Shown: positions 1 through 8,349, counted from the stretch's first letter. The stretch is DNA of 64,000 nt from Micromonospora purpureochromogenes (GCF_900091515.1 NZ_LT607410.1:5394001-5458000), one strand, 5' to 3'. Notes: generated by a model not told the origin, from the sequence alone. A program made the numbers and translations.

Positions 1-89
1 CCGACGCCGACCAGCAGCGCCTCCTCCAGCACCGGGGGCAGCGCGGCGAGGCCGAGCAGTCCGACCAGTCGGCCTCGCGTCGTTCCCAC
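1..89 (-). CDS. Partial hypothetical protein, N-terminus only
   Basis: Only the first ~29 codons lie in the window. The reading frame starts at a GTG (87-89, complement), has a GAGGAG ribosome-binding site about 6 nt upstream, and stays open to the window edge. The visible residues are hydrophobic after a short basic start (MGTTRGRLVGLLGLAALPPV...), which would suit a membrane segment or signal anchor. It is transcribed divergently from the HerA/SbcCD operon. Function cannot be assigned from this fragment. Confidence 0.45.
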   Translation of the reverse strand, partial: MGTTRGRLVGLLGLAALPPVLEEALLVGV

Positions 90-316
90 GGCACTCCTCG
101 CTCTCGCGGCCCTCCGATGCTCTCGCGGATCACGCCCCTCGGTGGGGGAATCGCGCGGACGAGGGGGACACACCGTGGTCGCGCCGTCCCGCAGCGCGAC
201 GGCCCGCGACGACGGCGCGTGGCGTCCGCCGCGTCGCGTGGCAACGTGTCGTACTCCTCGGGCAGGATGCAGGGCGTGCGCCCTGACCCAGACGAGCAGC
301 TGACCGGAGTCCCCCG
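90..316. other. Divergent intergenic region upstream of the end-resection operon
   Basis: This 227-bp stretch separates the leftward partial gene from the HerA-like gene and should hold both promoters. I see a short perfect hairpin (CAGGGCG/CGCCCTG, 270-285) about 30 nt before the HerA start, but no clear -10/-35 pair and no convincing gene. Confidence 0.4.
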
Positions 317-2065
317 ATGACCGACGACCTGCTCGACGGCCCGGGCCAGCCGGTCGGCCGGGTGCTCGGCACCACCGACGCCACCCCGCTGCAGTTCTGG
401 ACCGCCGTCTCCCCCGACAGCTACCTCCAGCTCGACGACGTGGTGGTCACCCGGCGTGAGCTGCCCGACCGGGAGCCGGTCACCATCGCCGGGGTGGTCA
501 CCCAGGTCCGCGCCCGACACGAGGGCGCCCAGTTCGACTCGGACGTCTTCGCCATCGCCGACGGCACCCTCCCCGCCCAGGTGCAGGAGGCCGCCGAGAT
601 CACCACGACCCGGGTCGACCCGGAGTTCTACGTGCCGCCCGCGCCGGGCGCGGCGGTCTACCGGGCCGAGGGCGACGCCCGGGCGCGGGCGCTGCACTTC
701 GACCGGATGGAGCGGCGCATCCCGATGGGCATGGGCCGCGACGGCGTCCCGGTCTACCTGAACGCCGACTTCCTCGACGGCAGCCGGGGCGCGCACGTCT
801 CCATCTCCGGCATCTCCGGCGTGGCCACCAAGACCAGCTTCGCCACCTTCCTGCTCTACTCGGTCTTCCGCTCCGGGGTGCTCGGCGGCGACGCGGTCAA
901 CGCCAAGGCGCTGATCTTCAACGTCAAGGGCGAGGACCTGCTCTTCCTCGACCACCCCAACGCCCGGCTCGACGACCCGACCCGGGCCGCGTACGCGAAG
1001 CTCGGGCTGGACGCCGGCGCCTTCCCCGACGTGCGGGTCTACGCCCCGCCCCGGGTCGGCGACTCCGCCGGCACGCCGGACGTGAGCAGCCGGCTCACCG
1101 GCGTGGACAGCTTCTACTGGACGCTGAGCGAGTTCTGCGCCGACCGGCTCCTGCCGTACGTCTTCGCCGACGCCGACGACGAGCGCCAGCAGTACACGAT
1201 GGTGGTCCACTCGGTCGCCGCCCACCTGGCCCGGTACGCCCAGCCCGCCGACGGCGGGGTGAGCATCGACGGGGTCCGGCTGGGCTCGTACGCCGACCTG
1301 GTCGACCACATCGTCGAGCAGCTCAACGACGACGAGACCCGCGGCGACTGGGCGGGCAGCGCGGTCGGCCTCGGCACGGTCAACGCCTTCGCCCGCCGGC
1401 TGATCGGCAGCAAGAAGGACCTGGGCCGGCTGATCCGGGGCGACCTGGCCACCCGCCGCCCGCACAGCATCAACACCGCCGAGAGCGCCCAGGTCACCGT
1501 GGTCGACCTGCACAACCTGCCGGACCGCGCGCAGCGCTTCGTGGTGGGTGTGACGCTCAAGAGCGAGTTCGAGCGCAAGGAGAAGTCCGGCACCGCCAAG
1601 CCGCTGCTCTTCGTCGTCCTCGACGAGCTCAACAAGTACGCCCCGCGCGAGGGCTCCTCCCCGATCAAGGAGGTGCTGCTCGACATCGCCGAGCGGGGCC
1701 GCTCGCTCGGGGTGATCCTGATCGGCGCGCAGCAGACGGCGAGCGAGGTGGAGCGGCGGATCGTCACCAACTCGGCGATCCGGGTGGTCGGCCGGCTCGA
1801 CCCGGCCGAGGCGTCCCGCCCCGAGTACGGCTTCCTCCCGCCGGCCCAGCGCCAGCGGGCGCTGCTGGCCAAGCCGGGCACCATGTTCGTCAACCAGCCC
1901 GACATCCCGGTCCCGCTCTGCCTGGAGTTCCCCTTCCCGGCCTGGGCGACCCGGGTCTCCGAGGCGGGCCGGCCGCCCTCGCAGACGCTGCGCTCGATCA
2001 CCCAGTCGGTCGACCCGTTCGCGGTGGTCGGCTCGGGCGCCGGCGACGACGACATCCCGTTCTAG
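317..2065 (+). CDS. HerA-like hexameric ATPase/translocase
   Basis: 582 residues. The N-terminal ~110 residues resemble the HAS-barrel of HerA proteins. A FtsK/HerA-type ATPase core follows. The P-loop region (about residues 165-178, GISGVATKTS) is a degenerate Walker A that keeps the K-T/S pair. Walker B is LLFVVLDE, followed by the conserved ERGRSLGVILIGAQQ region and an RVVGRLD segment. HerA family members are hexameric DNA pumps that load and stimulate the NurA nuclease during DNA-end resection. The next genes are SbcD, SbcC and a NurA-like protein, in one direction, with only 13 nt to sbcD, so this is very probably the motor of the same machine. The ATG start follows a GGAG at about 309. 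The exact subfamily is uncertain. Confidence 0.8.
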   Translation: MTDDLLDGPGQPVGRVLGTTDATPLQFWTAVSPDSYLQLDDVVVTRRELPDREPVTIAGVVTQVRARHEGAQFDSDVFAIADGTLPAQVQEAAEITTTRVDPEFYVPPAPGAAVYRAEGDARARALHFDRMERRIPMGMGRDGVPVYLNADFLDGSRGAHVSISGISGVATKTSFATFLLYSVFRSGVLGGDAVNAKALIFNVKGEDLLFLDHPNARLDDPTRAAYAKLGLDAGAFPDVRVYAPPRVGDSAGTPDVSSRLTGVDSFYWTLSEFCADRLLPYVFADADDERQQYTMVVHSVAAHLARYAQPADGGVSIDGVRLGSYADLVDHIVEQLNDDETRGDWAGSAVGLGTVNAFARRLIGSKKDLGRLIRGDLATRRPHSINTAESAQVTVVDLHNLPDRAQRFVVGVTLKSEFERKEKSGTAKPLLFVVLDELNKYAPREGSSPIKEVLLDIAERGRSLGVILIGAQQTASEVERRIVTNSAIRVVGRLDPAEASRPEYGFLPPAQRQRALLAKPGTMFVNQPDIPVPLCLEFPFPAWATRVSEAGRPPSQTLRSITQSVDPFAVVGSGAGDDDIPF

Positions 2066-2078
2066 GGAGCGCGCACCC

Positions 2079-3224
2079 ATGAAGATCCTGCACACCTCGG
2101 ACTGGCACGTCGGCAAGGTGCTCAAGGGGCAGTCCCGCGCCGACGAGCACAAGCAGGTGCTGGCCGGGGTCATCGAGATCGCCCGCGACGAGCGCCCCGA
2201 CCTGGTGATCGTCGCCGGCGATCTCTACGACACCGCCGCTCCCAGCCCGGAGGCGACCCGGCTGGTCACCCGGGCGCTGACCGCGCTGCGGCGCATCGGC
2301 GCCGACGTGGTGGCGATCGGCGGCAACCACGACAACGGCCAGGCCCTGGACGCGCTGCGGCCCTGGGCCGAGGCGGCCGGCATCACGCTGCGCGGCGGCG
2401 TCCGGGAGAACCCGGCCGAGCACGTGATCGAGGGCACCACCCGCGACGGCGAGCGCTGGCAGCTCGCCGCGCTGCCCTTCCTCTCCCAGCGGTACGCCGT
2501 CCGCGCGGTGGAGATGTACGAGCTGACCGCCGCCGAGGCCACCCAGACGTACGCCGACCACCTGGGCCGGGTCCTCACCCGGCTCACCGAGGGCTTCACC
2601 GAACCCGACCGGGTGCACCTGGTCACCGCCCACGTCACCGTGGTCGGGGCGACCACCGGCGGCGGCGAGCGGGACGCGCACACCGTGCTCGGCTACGCCG
2701 TGCCGGCGACGGTCTTCCCGGGCAACGCGCACTACGTGGCACTGGGCCACCTGCACCGCTCGCAGCGGGTGATCGGGCCCTGCCCGGTCCGCTACAGCGG
2801 CAGCCCGCTGGCGGTCGACTTCGGCGAGCAGGAGAACGTCCCCTCGGTGACGCTGGTGGAGGTCACCGCGCAGACCGCCGCGCAGGTCCGCGAGGTGCCG
2901 GTGCCGGCGGCGGTGCCGCTGCGCACGGTGCGGGGCACCCTCGCCCAACTGGCCGAGCTGACCCCGCCCGAGGGCTGGCTGCGGGTGTTCGTCCGCGAGC
3001 AGCCGCGGGCCGGCCTGCGCGAGGAGGTGCAGGAGCTGCTCCCCCGGGCGCTGGAGATCCGGATCGACCCGGAGCTGGTCCCGGCCCCGGGCAGCGGCAC
3101 CCGGGTCGCCCAGCGGGCCGGCCGCTCCCCGCGGGAGCTGTTCGCCGACTACCTGGACAGCCGGGGCCACGGCGACGACGGCGTGCGGAAGCTCTTCGAC
3201 GAGCTCTTCGAGGAGGTCGACTAG
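2079..3224 (+). CDS. sbcD: Nuclease SbcCD subunit D (Mre11-like)
   Basis: 381 residues, a normal length. The calcineurin-like phosphoesterase motifs run in order: DWH (residues 8-10), GDLYD, GNHDN, an HVT histidine and GHLHRS near residue 230. These coordinate the two metals for 3'-5' exonuclease and hairpin/endonuclease activity; SbcD works with the SbcC ATPase. The ATG at 2079 follows a GGGAG. The stop is odd: codons run EEVD then TAG, and TAG is the first triplet of the inserted TnpB element. Without the insertion the gene would end EEVDR-TGA with TGATG overlap to sbcC. So the protein is complete except for one terminal Arg. Confidence 0.95.
   Translation: MKILHTSDWHVGKVLKGQSRADEHKQVLAGVIEIARDERPDLVIVAGDLYDTAAPSPEATRLVTRALTALRRIGADVVAIGGNHDNGQALDALRPWAEAAGITLRGGVRENPAEHVIEGTTRDGERWQLAALPFLSQRYAVRAVEMYELTAAEATQTYADHLGRVLTRLTEGFTEPDRVHLVTAHVTVVGATTGGGERDAHTVLGYAVPATVFPGNAHYVALGHLHRSQRVIGPCPVRYSGSPLAVDFGEQENVPSVTLVEVTAQTAAQVREVPVPAAVPLRTVRGTLAQLAELTPPEGWLRVFVREQPRAGLREEVQELLPRALEIRIDPELVPAPGSGTRVAQRAGRSPRELFADYLDSRGHGDDGVRKLFDELFEEVD
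3214..3221 (+). repeat. 8-bp direct repeat at left junction of the TnpB element
   Basis: AGGTCGAC here recurs at 4773-4780, immediately before the host sequence CGCTGATG. One copy joined to CGCTGATG regenerates an uninterrupted sbcD-sbcC junction. The pair marks the insertion boundaries. It may be a target duplication or, as in IS200/IS605 elements, a host cleavage site resembling the internal right-end site. Confidence 0.75.
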
Positions 3225-4780
3225 TTGTCAACTATCCCTGATCTACGGACCCGCTGGCGGTCGTGCGCACGTTCGGTGGCGGCCGTGTGTGTTCCGCCGC
3301 CGAACGAAAGCTATCAAAGACAAGCACTTTGCACCGCGAGGGGCGGACGGTGAAAGCTACCCGGGTCGCATACTCGACAGCCCTCAACCGAGGTAAGTAT
3401 GCGGAGTTGGTGGAGCAGGCTCGCCGGTTGGGCCGGGTTCGCAGCGAGGTGTGGCAGCGTTACGGGTCGGTCGCCGGTGTCGGGTCAGGGTTGACGGACC
3501 GGCGGGTGCGGGATCGGTGGTTGGCCGACGGCACCCACGAGCAGTTCGGTGTGTTGGCGAATGCGTGGAAGGAAACCGTCCGCGACGCCATGGCCGATAT
3601 CGGAGCGAATCTGGCGGCGGCCACGGTGCAGGTTCGTCGGGCGGTTGGCCGGCGCAGAAGCGATCCGACCGAGCGTAGGCGGATGCTGACGGCGCTGAGG
3701 ACTGGTCAGTGGGCTGGTGAACCGTTCCTGGCTCGGCAGATGCGCAAGCATTGGAAACGTGGCCGCAATCGCACACACGATCAGATCGTGGTGCGCGCCG
3801 ACCAGTACAACGTCGTCGCTGACGAGCGTGGCCACCTGTGGCTCGCAATTCCCGGCCTGCAACGTCGCAGGATGGTCAGGATCCCGCTGTCGACGCTCGT
3901 CGCTCCGACTGGCACGCTGCGGCTGATTCTGCGCGCCGGCCGGGTGGAGGTGCACTACCAGATCGACGCGTCGCAGCTGCGGTCGTCGCAGCGGCCGTGC
4001 GGCGGGCGGACGATCGGTGTCGACAAGGGCTACACCGAAGCCCTGACCGATTCCGACGGGGATCACCACGGCAGGAGTCTCGGTGAGTTGCTTTCCAGTG
4101 AGTCGGATCAGTTGAAGGAACGTAACCGGCGTCGCGCGAAGCTGCGCTCGATCGCGAACAACGCCGCCTTGCGTGGTGACCAGGCGAAAGCGCACCGGAT
4201 CAGGTGCAACAACCTCGGGACCGTCAAGCGGGAGCGGCAGGCCGCTCGCCATCGCGCGCGGGTTCGCACGGAGATCTTCACCGCCGTGCACCGGGTCGTC
4301 GACAAGGCCGCCACCGTCGTCGCCGAAGACCTCACCAAGCGCTTCACTGGGCGTAAGACGTTCGGCAAGAACGTCAACCGGCGCCTCGCCGGGTGGACCA
4401 AAGGAGTCACCGCCGAGGCGCTGACGAACGTGTCGGAGCGCAGAGGTTCTGCGCTCGTACACGTCAACGCCGCCTACACCTCACAAGCCTGTCACCGCTG
4501 CGGCAGCCTTCGCCGACGTGGCGGGGACCGGCTTCACTGCAATCCGTGCGGGGTGGTGTGGCAGGCCGACGTGAACGCCGCGATCAACATCCTGCAACGA
4601 GCAGTCGACCCCGACATCGCCCTGCACACCCCACATCACCGGGTGAAGCAGATCTTGCAGGACCGGACCGATCGCCACCGGACCAGACTGCCGGTCCAGG
4701 ACTCCAGCCCGGCCACCACCGAGCGGAGAGCGAAACATCCGAACTGCTCAGCAACGAGCAACAGTAGGAAGCAGGTCGAC
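3222..4780 (+). mobile_element. TnpB-only IS200/IS605- or IS607-like element inserted between sbcD and sbcC
   Basis: 1559 bp bounded by the AGGTCGAC repeats. The left end begins with a palindrome (TAGTTG-T-CAACTA, 3222-3234), followed by ~115 bp of AT-richer noncoding DNA before tnpB. The right end has a hairpin (TGCTC/GAGCA, 4745-4760). There is no tnpA or serine recombinase gene, so the copy is non-autonomous. Lower GC and looser codon use than neighbours support transfer. The insertion preserves the reading-frame logic: the left end supplies a stop to sbcD, while tnpB reads through the right end and uses the original sbcD Arg codon and stop. Confidence 0.8.
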
Positions 4781-4786
4781 CGCTGA
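3350..4786 (+). CDS. tnpB: TnpB RNA-guided endonuclease homolog (transposon accessory protein)
   Basis: 478 residues from the GTG at 3350, chosen because GAGGGG (3338-3343) precedes it; an in-frame GTG at 3263 would add 29 unlikely residues. The RuvC-like triad looks intact: D225 in IGVDKG, E326 in VVAED and D407 in QADVNAA. A CxxC...CxxC zinc finger (C381, C384, C397, C400) sits between the last two. TnpB proteins are guided by an RNA from the element's right end and cut the empty donor or target site, helping the element persist. The last ~60 residues overlap the predicted right-end RNA. The stop (4784-4786) is host DNA and overlaps the sbcC ATG. The catalytic residues suggest activity, not decay. 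Confidence 0.85.
   Translation: MKATRVAYSTALNRGKYAELVEQARRLGRVRSEVWQRYGSVAGVGSGLTDRRVRDRWLADGTHEQFGVLANAWKETVRDAMADIGANLAAATVQVRRAVGRRRSDPTERRRMLTALRTGQWAGEPFLARQMRKHWKRGRNRTHDQIVVRADQYNVVADERGHLWLAIPGLQRRRMVRIPLSTLVAPTGTLRLILRAGRVEVHYQIDASQLRSSQRPCGGRTIGVDKGYTEALTDSDGDHHGRSLGELLSSESDQLKERNRRRAKLRSIANNAALRGDQAKAHRIRCNNLGTVKRERQAARHRARVRTEIFTAVHRVVDKAATVVAEDLTKRFTGRKTFGKNVNRRLAGWTKGVTAEALTNVSERRGSALVHVNAAYTSQACHRCGSLRRRGGDRLHCNPCGVVWQADVNAAINILQRAVDPDIALHTPHHRVKQILQDRTDRHRTRLPVQDSSPATTERRAKHPNCSATSNSRKQVDR
4773..4780 (+). repeat. 8-bp direct repeat at right junction of the TnpB element
   Basis: Second copy of AGGTCGAC (first at 3214-3221). The following CGCTGATG contains the ancestral sbcD Arg codon, stop and sbcC start. 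Confidence 0.75.
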
Positions 4787-7260
4787 TGCGTCCGATGCGG
4801 CTGGACATGGCGGGCTTCACCGTCTTCCGGGACGAGACCACGGTCGACTTCACCGACGCCGACTTCTTCGCGCTGGTCGGCCCGACCGGCTCGGGCAAGT
4901 CGACGGTGCTGGACGCGATCTGCTTCGCCCTCTACGGCACGGTGCCCCGCTGGGGCGGCACGCGGGGCCTGGCGAACGCACTCGCCCCGTCGGCCACCGA
5001 GGCGCGGGTCCGGCTGGTCTTCGAGTCCGCCGGTTCCCGCTACGTGGCCACCCGGGTGGTCCGCCGGGACGGCCGGGGCAACGTCAAGACGGCCAACGCC
5101 GGGTTGCAGCTCATGCCGGCCGGCTTCGACGTCACCAAGCTGGACACCGGGCTGAGCCCGGAGGACCTCGGCGAGGTGGTCGCCGGGACGCCGGCCGAGA
5201 TGGAGCAGGCGGTGCTGGAGGCGGTCGGGCTGCCGTACGAGCAGTTCACCTCCTGCGTGGTGCTGCCGCAGGGGCAGTTCGCCGACTTCCTGCACGCCAA
5301 GCCGGCCACCCGGCAGCAGATCCTGGTCAACCTGCTCGGCCTCGGCGTCTACGAGGAGGTGCAGAAGCGCGCCACCGAACGGGCCGGCCAGGCCGAGGCG
5401 GGGTTGGCCGCGGTGGACAAGCTGCTCGCCGGGCTGACCGACGTCGACGACGGGGCGCTGGCCGCCGCGACCGCGCAGGTCGACCGGATGCGCGAGCTGT
5501 CCGGGGCGGTCGGGGCGGCCGTACCCGAGCGGGAGAACGCGCGGGCGGCGGCCCGGGCGGCGACGGCGGCGCTGGCCGACCTCGACGCGGATCTGGCCGG
5601 GCTGACCGGGGTGCGGGCGCCGGACGGGGTGGCCGAGGTGGCCCGGGCCGTCACCACCGCCCGGGCGGCGGCCGACGAGGCGGCGGCCGCGGTGACGCTG
5701 GCCGAGGAGCGCGAGGAGAAGCTGCGCGGCGAGCTGGCCGGGGCCGGCGACGAGAGCACGCTGCGGCTGCTGCTGCGGGCGTACGCCGATCGGGAGCGGC
5801 TGACCGGCGAGGCCGAGACGGTCCGCGCGGCGGTCGCCGAGGCGCAGCGGGAGCACGACGCGGCGGTGGCGGCCCTGACGGCGGCGCGGGACGCGTCGGC
5901 CCGGGCCGAGGCCGAGCTGGAGGCGGCGTTCCGCGCCCACGAGGAGGCCAAGGCCACCGACCAGGCGGTCGCCCTGCGGGCGCACCTGGCCGACGGCGGC
6001 ACCTGCCCGGTGTGCGAGCAGACCGTGGCCCGGGTGCCGGCGGTGCCGGCCGGCTCGGCGGTGGCCGCGGCCACCGCCGCCGGGAAGGCGGCGCGGGCGG
6101 CCAGCAAGGCGGCCCAGGCGCTGGTGCAGGAGCGCGACGCGGCGGCCCGCGACCTGGAGCGGGTGCTGGTGCACGCCCGCGCCCGACACGACCAGCTCGC
6201 GGCCCGGCTGTCCGAACTGGACGCCCAGCTCGCCGACGCGGCGACGCCGACGGCGCTGCGCGCGGCGCTGGACGAGCACGCCCGGCTGCGCCGGGCCCTC
6301 GACGAGACGGCGGGTGCGGTACGCGCCGGCCGGGACGCCGCCCGGCGGGCCCGTGGCGCGCTGGACGCGGCGCAGGAGCGGCTGCGCGCCGCCTGGCGCG
6401 GCTTCGACGCCGCCCGGGACGGGCTGGCCCGCTTCGGGCCGCCGGCCACCGACCGCGACGACGTCGCCGCCGCCTGGGCCACCCTGGTCGACTGGGCGGC
6501 CGGGCAGGCGCAGCGGCGGCGGGCGGAACGGGTCGGGCTGGCCGAGGCGGTGACCGGGGCGCAGGCGGCGGCCGAGGCCGTGGAGCAACGGCTGGCCGCG
6601 CTGCTGTCGGCCGCCGGGCTGCCGCCCGCCGGCGACCCGGTCCACGCGGTCGCGGTCGCCGCCGAGCGGGCCGAGGCGGACCGGCGCCGGATCGAGGAAC
6701 GCCGCGAGCAGGCCGGTGAGCTGCGCCGGCAGCGGGACGAGCACGAGCGGCAGGCCCGCGTCGCGCGGGCGCTCGCCGGTCACCTGCGGGCCAACAACTT
6801 CGAGCGGTGGCTGCTCGCCGAGGCGCTCGACCTGCTGGTCGACGGCGCCTCCGGGATCCTGCGCGACCTCTCCAACGGCCAGTACGACCTGGTCCACGAC
6901 AAGGGCGAGTTCGCCGTGGTCGACCACCACGACGCGGGGCTGCGCCGGGGCGTGCGCACCCTCTCCGGCGGGGAGACGTTCCAGGCGTCGCTGGCCCTGG
7001 CGCTGGCGCTCTCCGAGCAGCTCGCCGGGATGTCCACCACCGCGGCCAGCCTGGAGTCGATCGTGCTGGACGAGGGCTTCGGCACCCTGGACGCGGCGAC
7101 CCTGGACACGGTGGCCGCCACCCTGGAGAGCCTGGCCGCCCGGGGCGACCGGATGGTCGGCGTGGTCACCCACGTGCCGGCGCTGGCCGAGCGGATCCCG
7201 GTGCGCTACGAGGTCCGCAAGGACGCCCGCACGGCCCGCGTCGAACGGACCGGCCTGTGA
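4786..7260 (+). CDS. sbcC: Nuclease SbcCD subunit C (Rad50-like SMC ATPase)
   Basis: 824 residues. Walker A is GPTGSGKST (32-40). A long Ala/Glu/Arg-rich coiled coil is split by a zinc hook CPVC (Cys407, Cys410). The C-terminal half has the ABC signature TLSGGE (about 725-730), Walker B IVLDEGFGTLD (about 760) and the VVTH switch histidine. The heads dimerise on ATP and control access of DNA ends to SbcD. The ATG overlaps the preceding stop as TGATG, the ancestral coupling with sbcD, now inherited by tnpB. The shorter coiled coil relative to the ~1000-residue enterobacterial SbcC is normal in actinobacteria. Confidence 0.95.
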   Translation: MRPMRLDMAGFTVFRDETTVDFTDADFFALVGPTGSGKSTVLDAICFALYGTVPRWGGTRGLANALAPSATEARVRLVFESAGSRYVATRVVRRDGRGNVKTANAGLQLMPAGFDVTKLDTGLSPEDLGEVVAGTPAEMEQAVLEAVGLPYEQFTSCVVLPQGQFADFLHAKPATRQQILVNLLGLGVYEEVQKRATERAGQAEAGLAAVDKLLAGLTDVDDGALAAATAQVDRMRELSGAVGAAVPERENARAAARAATAALADLDADLAGLTGVRAPDGVAEVARAVTTARAAADEAAAAVTLAEEREEKLRGELAGAGDESTLRLLLRAYADRERLTGEAETVRAAVAEAQREHDAAVAALTAARDASARAEAELEAAFRAHEEAKATDQAVALRAHLADGGTCPVCEQTVARVPAVPAGSAVAAATAAGKAARAASKAAQALVQERDAAARDLERVLVHARARHDQLAARLSELDAQLADAATPTALRAALDEHARLRRALDETAGAVRAGRDAARRARGALDAAQERLRAAWRGFDAARDGLARFGPPATDRDDVAAAWATLVDWAAGQAQRRRAERVGLAEAVTGAQAAAEAVEQRLAALLSAAGLPPAGDPVHAVAVAAERAEADRRRIEERREQAGELRRQRDEHERQARVARALAGHLRANNFERWLLAEALDLLVDGASGILRDLSNGQYDLVHDKGEFAVVDHHDAGLRRGVRTLSGGETFQASLALALALSEQLAGMSTTAASLESIVLDEGFGTLDAATLDTVAATLESLAARGDRMVGVVTHVPALAERIPVRYEVRKDARTARVERTGL

Positions 7261-7374
7261 GCGCGAGGAGTGCAGCGCAGCGGAGCCCCGCAGTCGCGAA
7301 CGGAAAGGTGGCCCTGTGAGCGCGAGGAGTGCAGCGCAGCGGAGCCCCGCAGTCGCGAACGGAAAGGTGGCCCT
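7257..7374 (+). repeat. Two tandem copies of a 59-bp repeat between sbcC and the NurA-like gene
   Basis: Units 7257-7315 and 7316-7374 appear identical. Each starts GTGAGCGCGAGGAG and ends GGAAAGGTGGCCCT just before the next GTG. The first begins inside the last codons of sbcC, and the start codon of the downstream gene (7375) occupies the position of a third unit's first GTG. Each unit therefore carries a ribosome-binding site plus GTG, so the downstream gene's translation signals are repeat-derived. 59 is not a multiple of three, so copy number shifts frame. Confidence 0.9.
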
Positions 7375-8349
7375 GTGAGCGTGACCGGGCCGCGGCTCTT
7401 CGTCGACGCCTGGGACCCGTCGTACGGAGCCTCCTTCGAGGCCTCGGTGGGTGGGCCGGCGGCGCCGAGCAGCGCCCAGGTCGAGGCGGACGTCGAGCTG
7501 CCGGCCGTGGACTGGCGGGCGATCGGCCCCCGCCCCGGCCTGCGCGCGCCGGACGTGGTGCTGCTCGTCGACGGGGTACGCCGGATCGACGCCAGCGTCT
7601 GGACGGCCGAGGACGACGGCGCCTCGTTCCCCGGCATCGCCGCCTCGTACGCGGCCGGGGTGGTCCGCTGCGACCTGGAGCGGGGCGCGGCGGAGCTGGC
7701 CGGCGCGCAGGTCGGGCGCGGGCTGTTCACCGCGAGCCCGTCGGCGCAGGAGGTGGTCTGCGGGCGGGTCCGCTACCCGGTGCACCGGGTGGGCGGCACG
7801 GGCGAGCTGAGCAAGCTGCCCGCGGCGGTGCAGGCGCCGCTGACCGCGCTGGAGGTGGCCGTCTCCGACGCCGCGCGGGTGGACGGCGACCTGCTGGTGG
7901 TCGACGGGCCGCTGCGCAGCCGGCGGCAGCTGCCGCGCACCCTGGGCTACATCAAGACGCAGCACAGCCAGTACCTCGACGCCCGGCTCACCGCGGTGGT
8001 CACCGGGCTCGCGCCGGGTGAGCGGTCCCCGGTGTTCCGCCTCGGCACCGCCTGGGGCGGCTGGTCCTGGTACCTGCGGCTGCCGGTGGCGCTCGGCGCG
8101 CCCTGGGCCGGCATCGTGCGGATGGAATGCTCGGCGGAGCTGCCGCCGGAGGAGGCGATCGCGCTGGCCGACCTGTCGCTGGTGACGCTGCCCCGGTTCG
8201 CCTCCTCGCCGTACAAGGACCCGCGCGCCCCGCAGAACCTGGTGCCGATCGCCGGGCTGGAGCGGCGGCTGCGCGGGCTGCTCGGCGACGCCCGGCTGCT
8301 GCACCGGGCGCTGACCATGGCCACCCGGGCCGGCGCGGCGGGCCGCTGA
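7375..8349 (+). CDS. NurA-like DNA-end nuclease
   Basis: 324 residues from GTG 7375, preceded by GGAAAGG in the 59-bp repeat; GTG 7381 is an in-frame alternative. The motif order suggests NurA: an early acidic DG motif (VVLLVDGVRRID, about residues 60-71), a second one (LLVVDGPL, about 175-182), then a basic GYIKTQHSQYLD segment, and a C-terminal SPYKDPRAPQNLVPIA region like the conserved NurA tail. NurA is a Mn-dependent 5'-3' exo/endonuclease driven by HerA. Position after HerA, SbcD and SbcC supports the call. The similarity is motif-level only; a structural comparison would settle it. The stop overlaps the next start (TGATG). Confidence 0.65.
   Translation: MSVTGPRLFVDAWDPSYGASFEASVGGPAAPSSAQVEADVELPAVDWRAIGPRPGLRAPDVVLLVDGVRRIDASVWTAEDDGASFPGIAASYAAGVVRCDLERGAAELAGAQVGRGLFTASPSAQEVVCGRVRYPVHRVGGTGELSKLPAAVQAPLTALEVAVSDAARVDGDLLVVDGPLRSRRQLPRTLGYIKTQHSQYLDARLTAVVTGLAPGERSPVFRLGTAWGGWSWYLRLPVALGAPWAGIVRMECSAELPPEEAIALADLSLVTLPRFASSPYKDPRAPQNLVPIAGLERRLRGLLGDARLLHRALTMATRAGAAGR

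Noticed and set aside
3263..3349. Upstream GTG start for tnpB
   Set aside because: The 29 extra residues do not look like TnpB, and the GTG at 3350 has a proper ribosome-binding site.
7257..7374. Tandem repeats as a CRISPR array
   Set aside because: The units are contiguous with no spacers, and no cas genes are present.
4636..8304. 1222-codon open frame on the complement across sbcC and the NurA-like gene
   Set aside because: It is antisense to clear SbcC motifs, has low-complexity Arg/Gly/Pro/His composition, and is an artefact of high GC with few stops.
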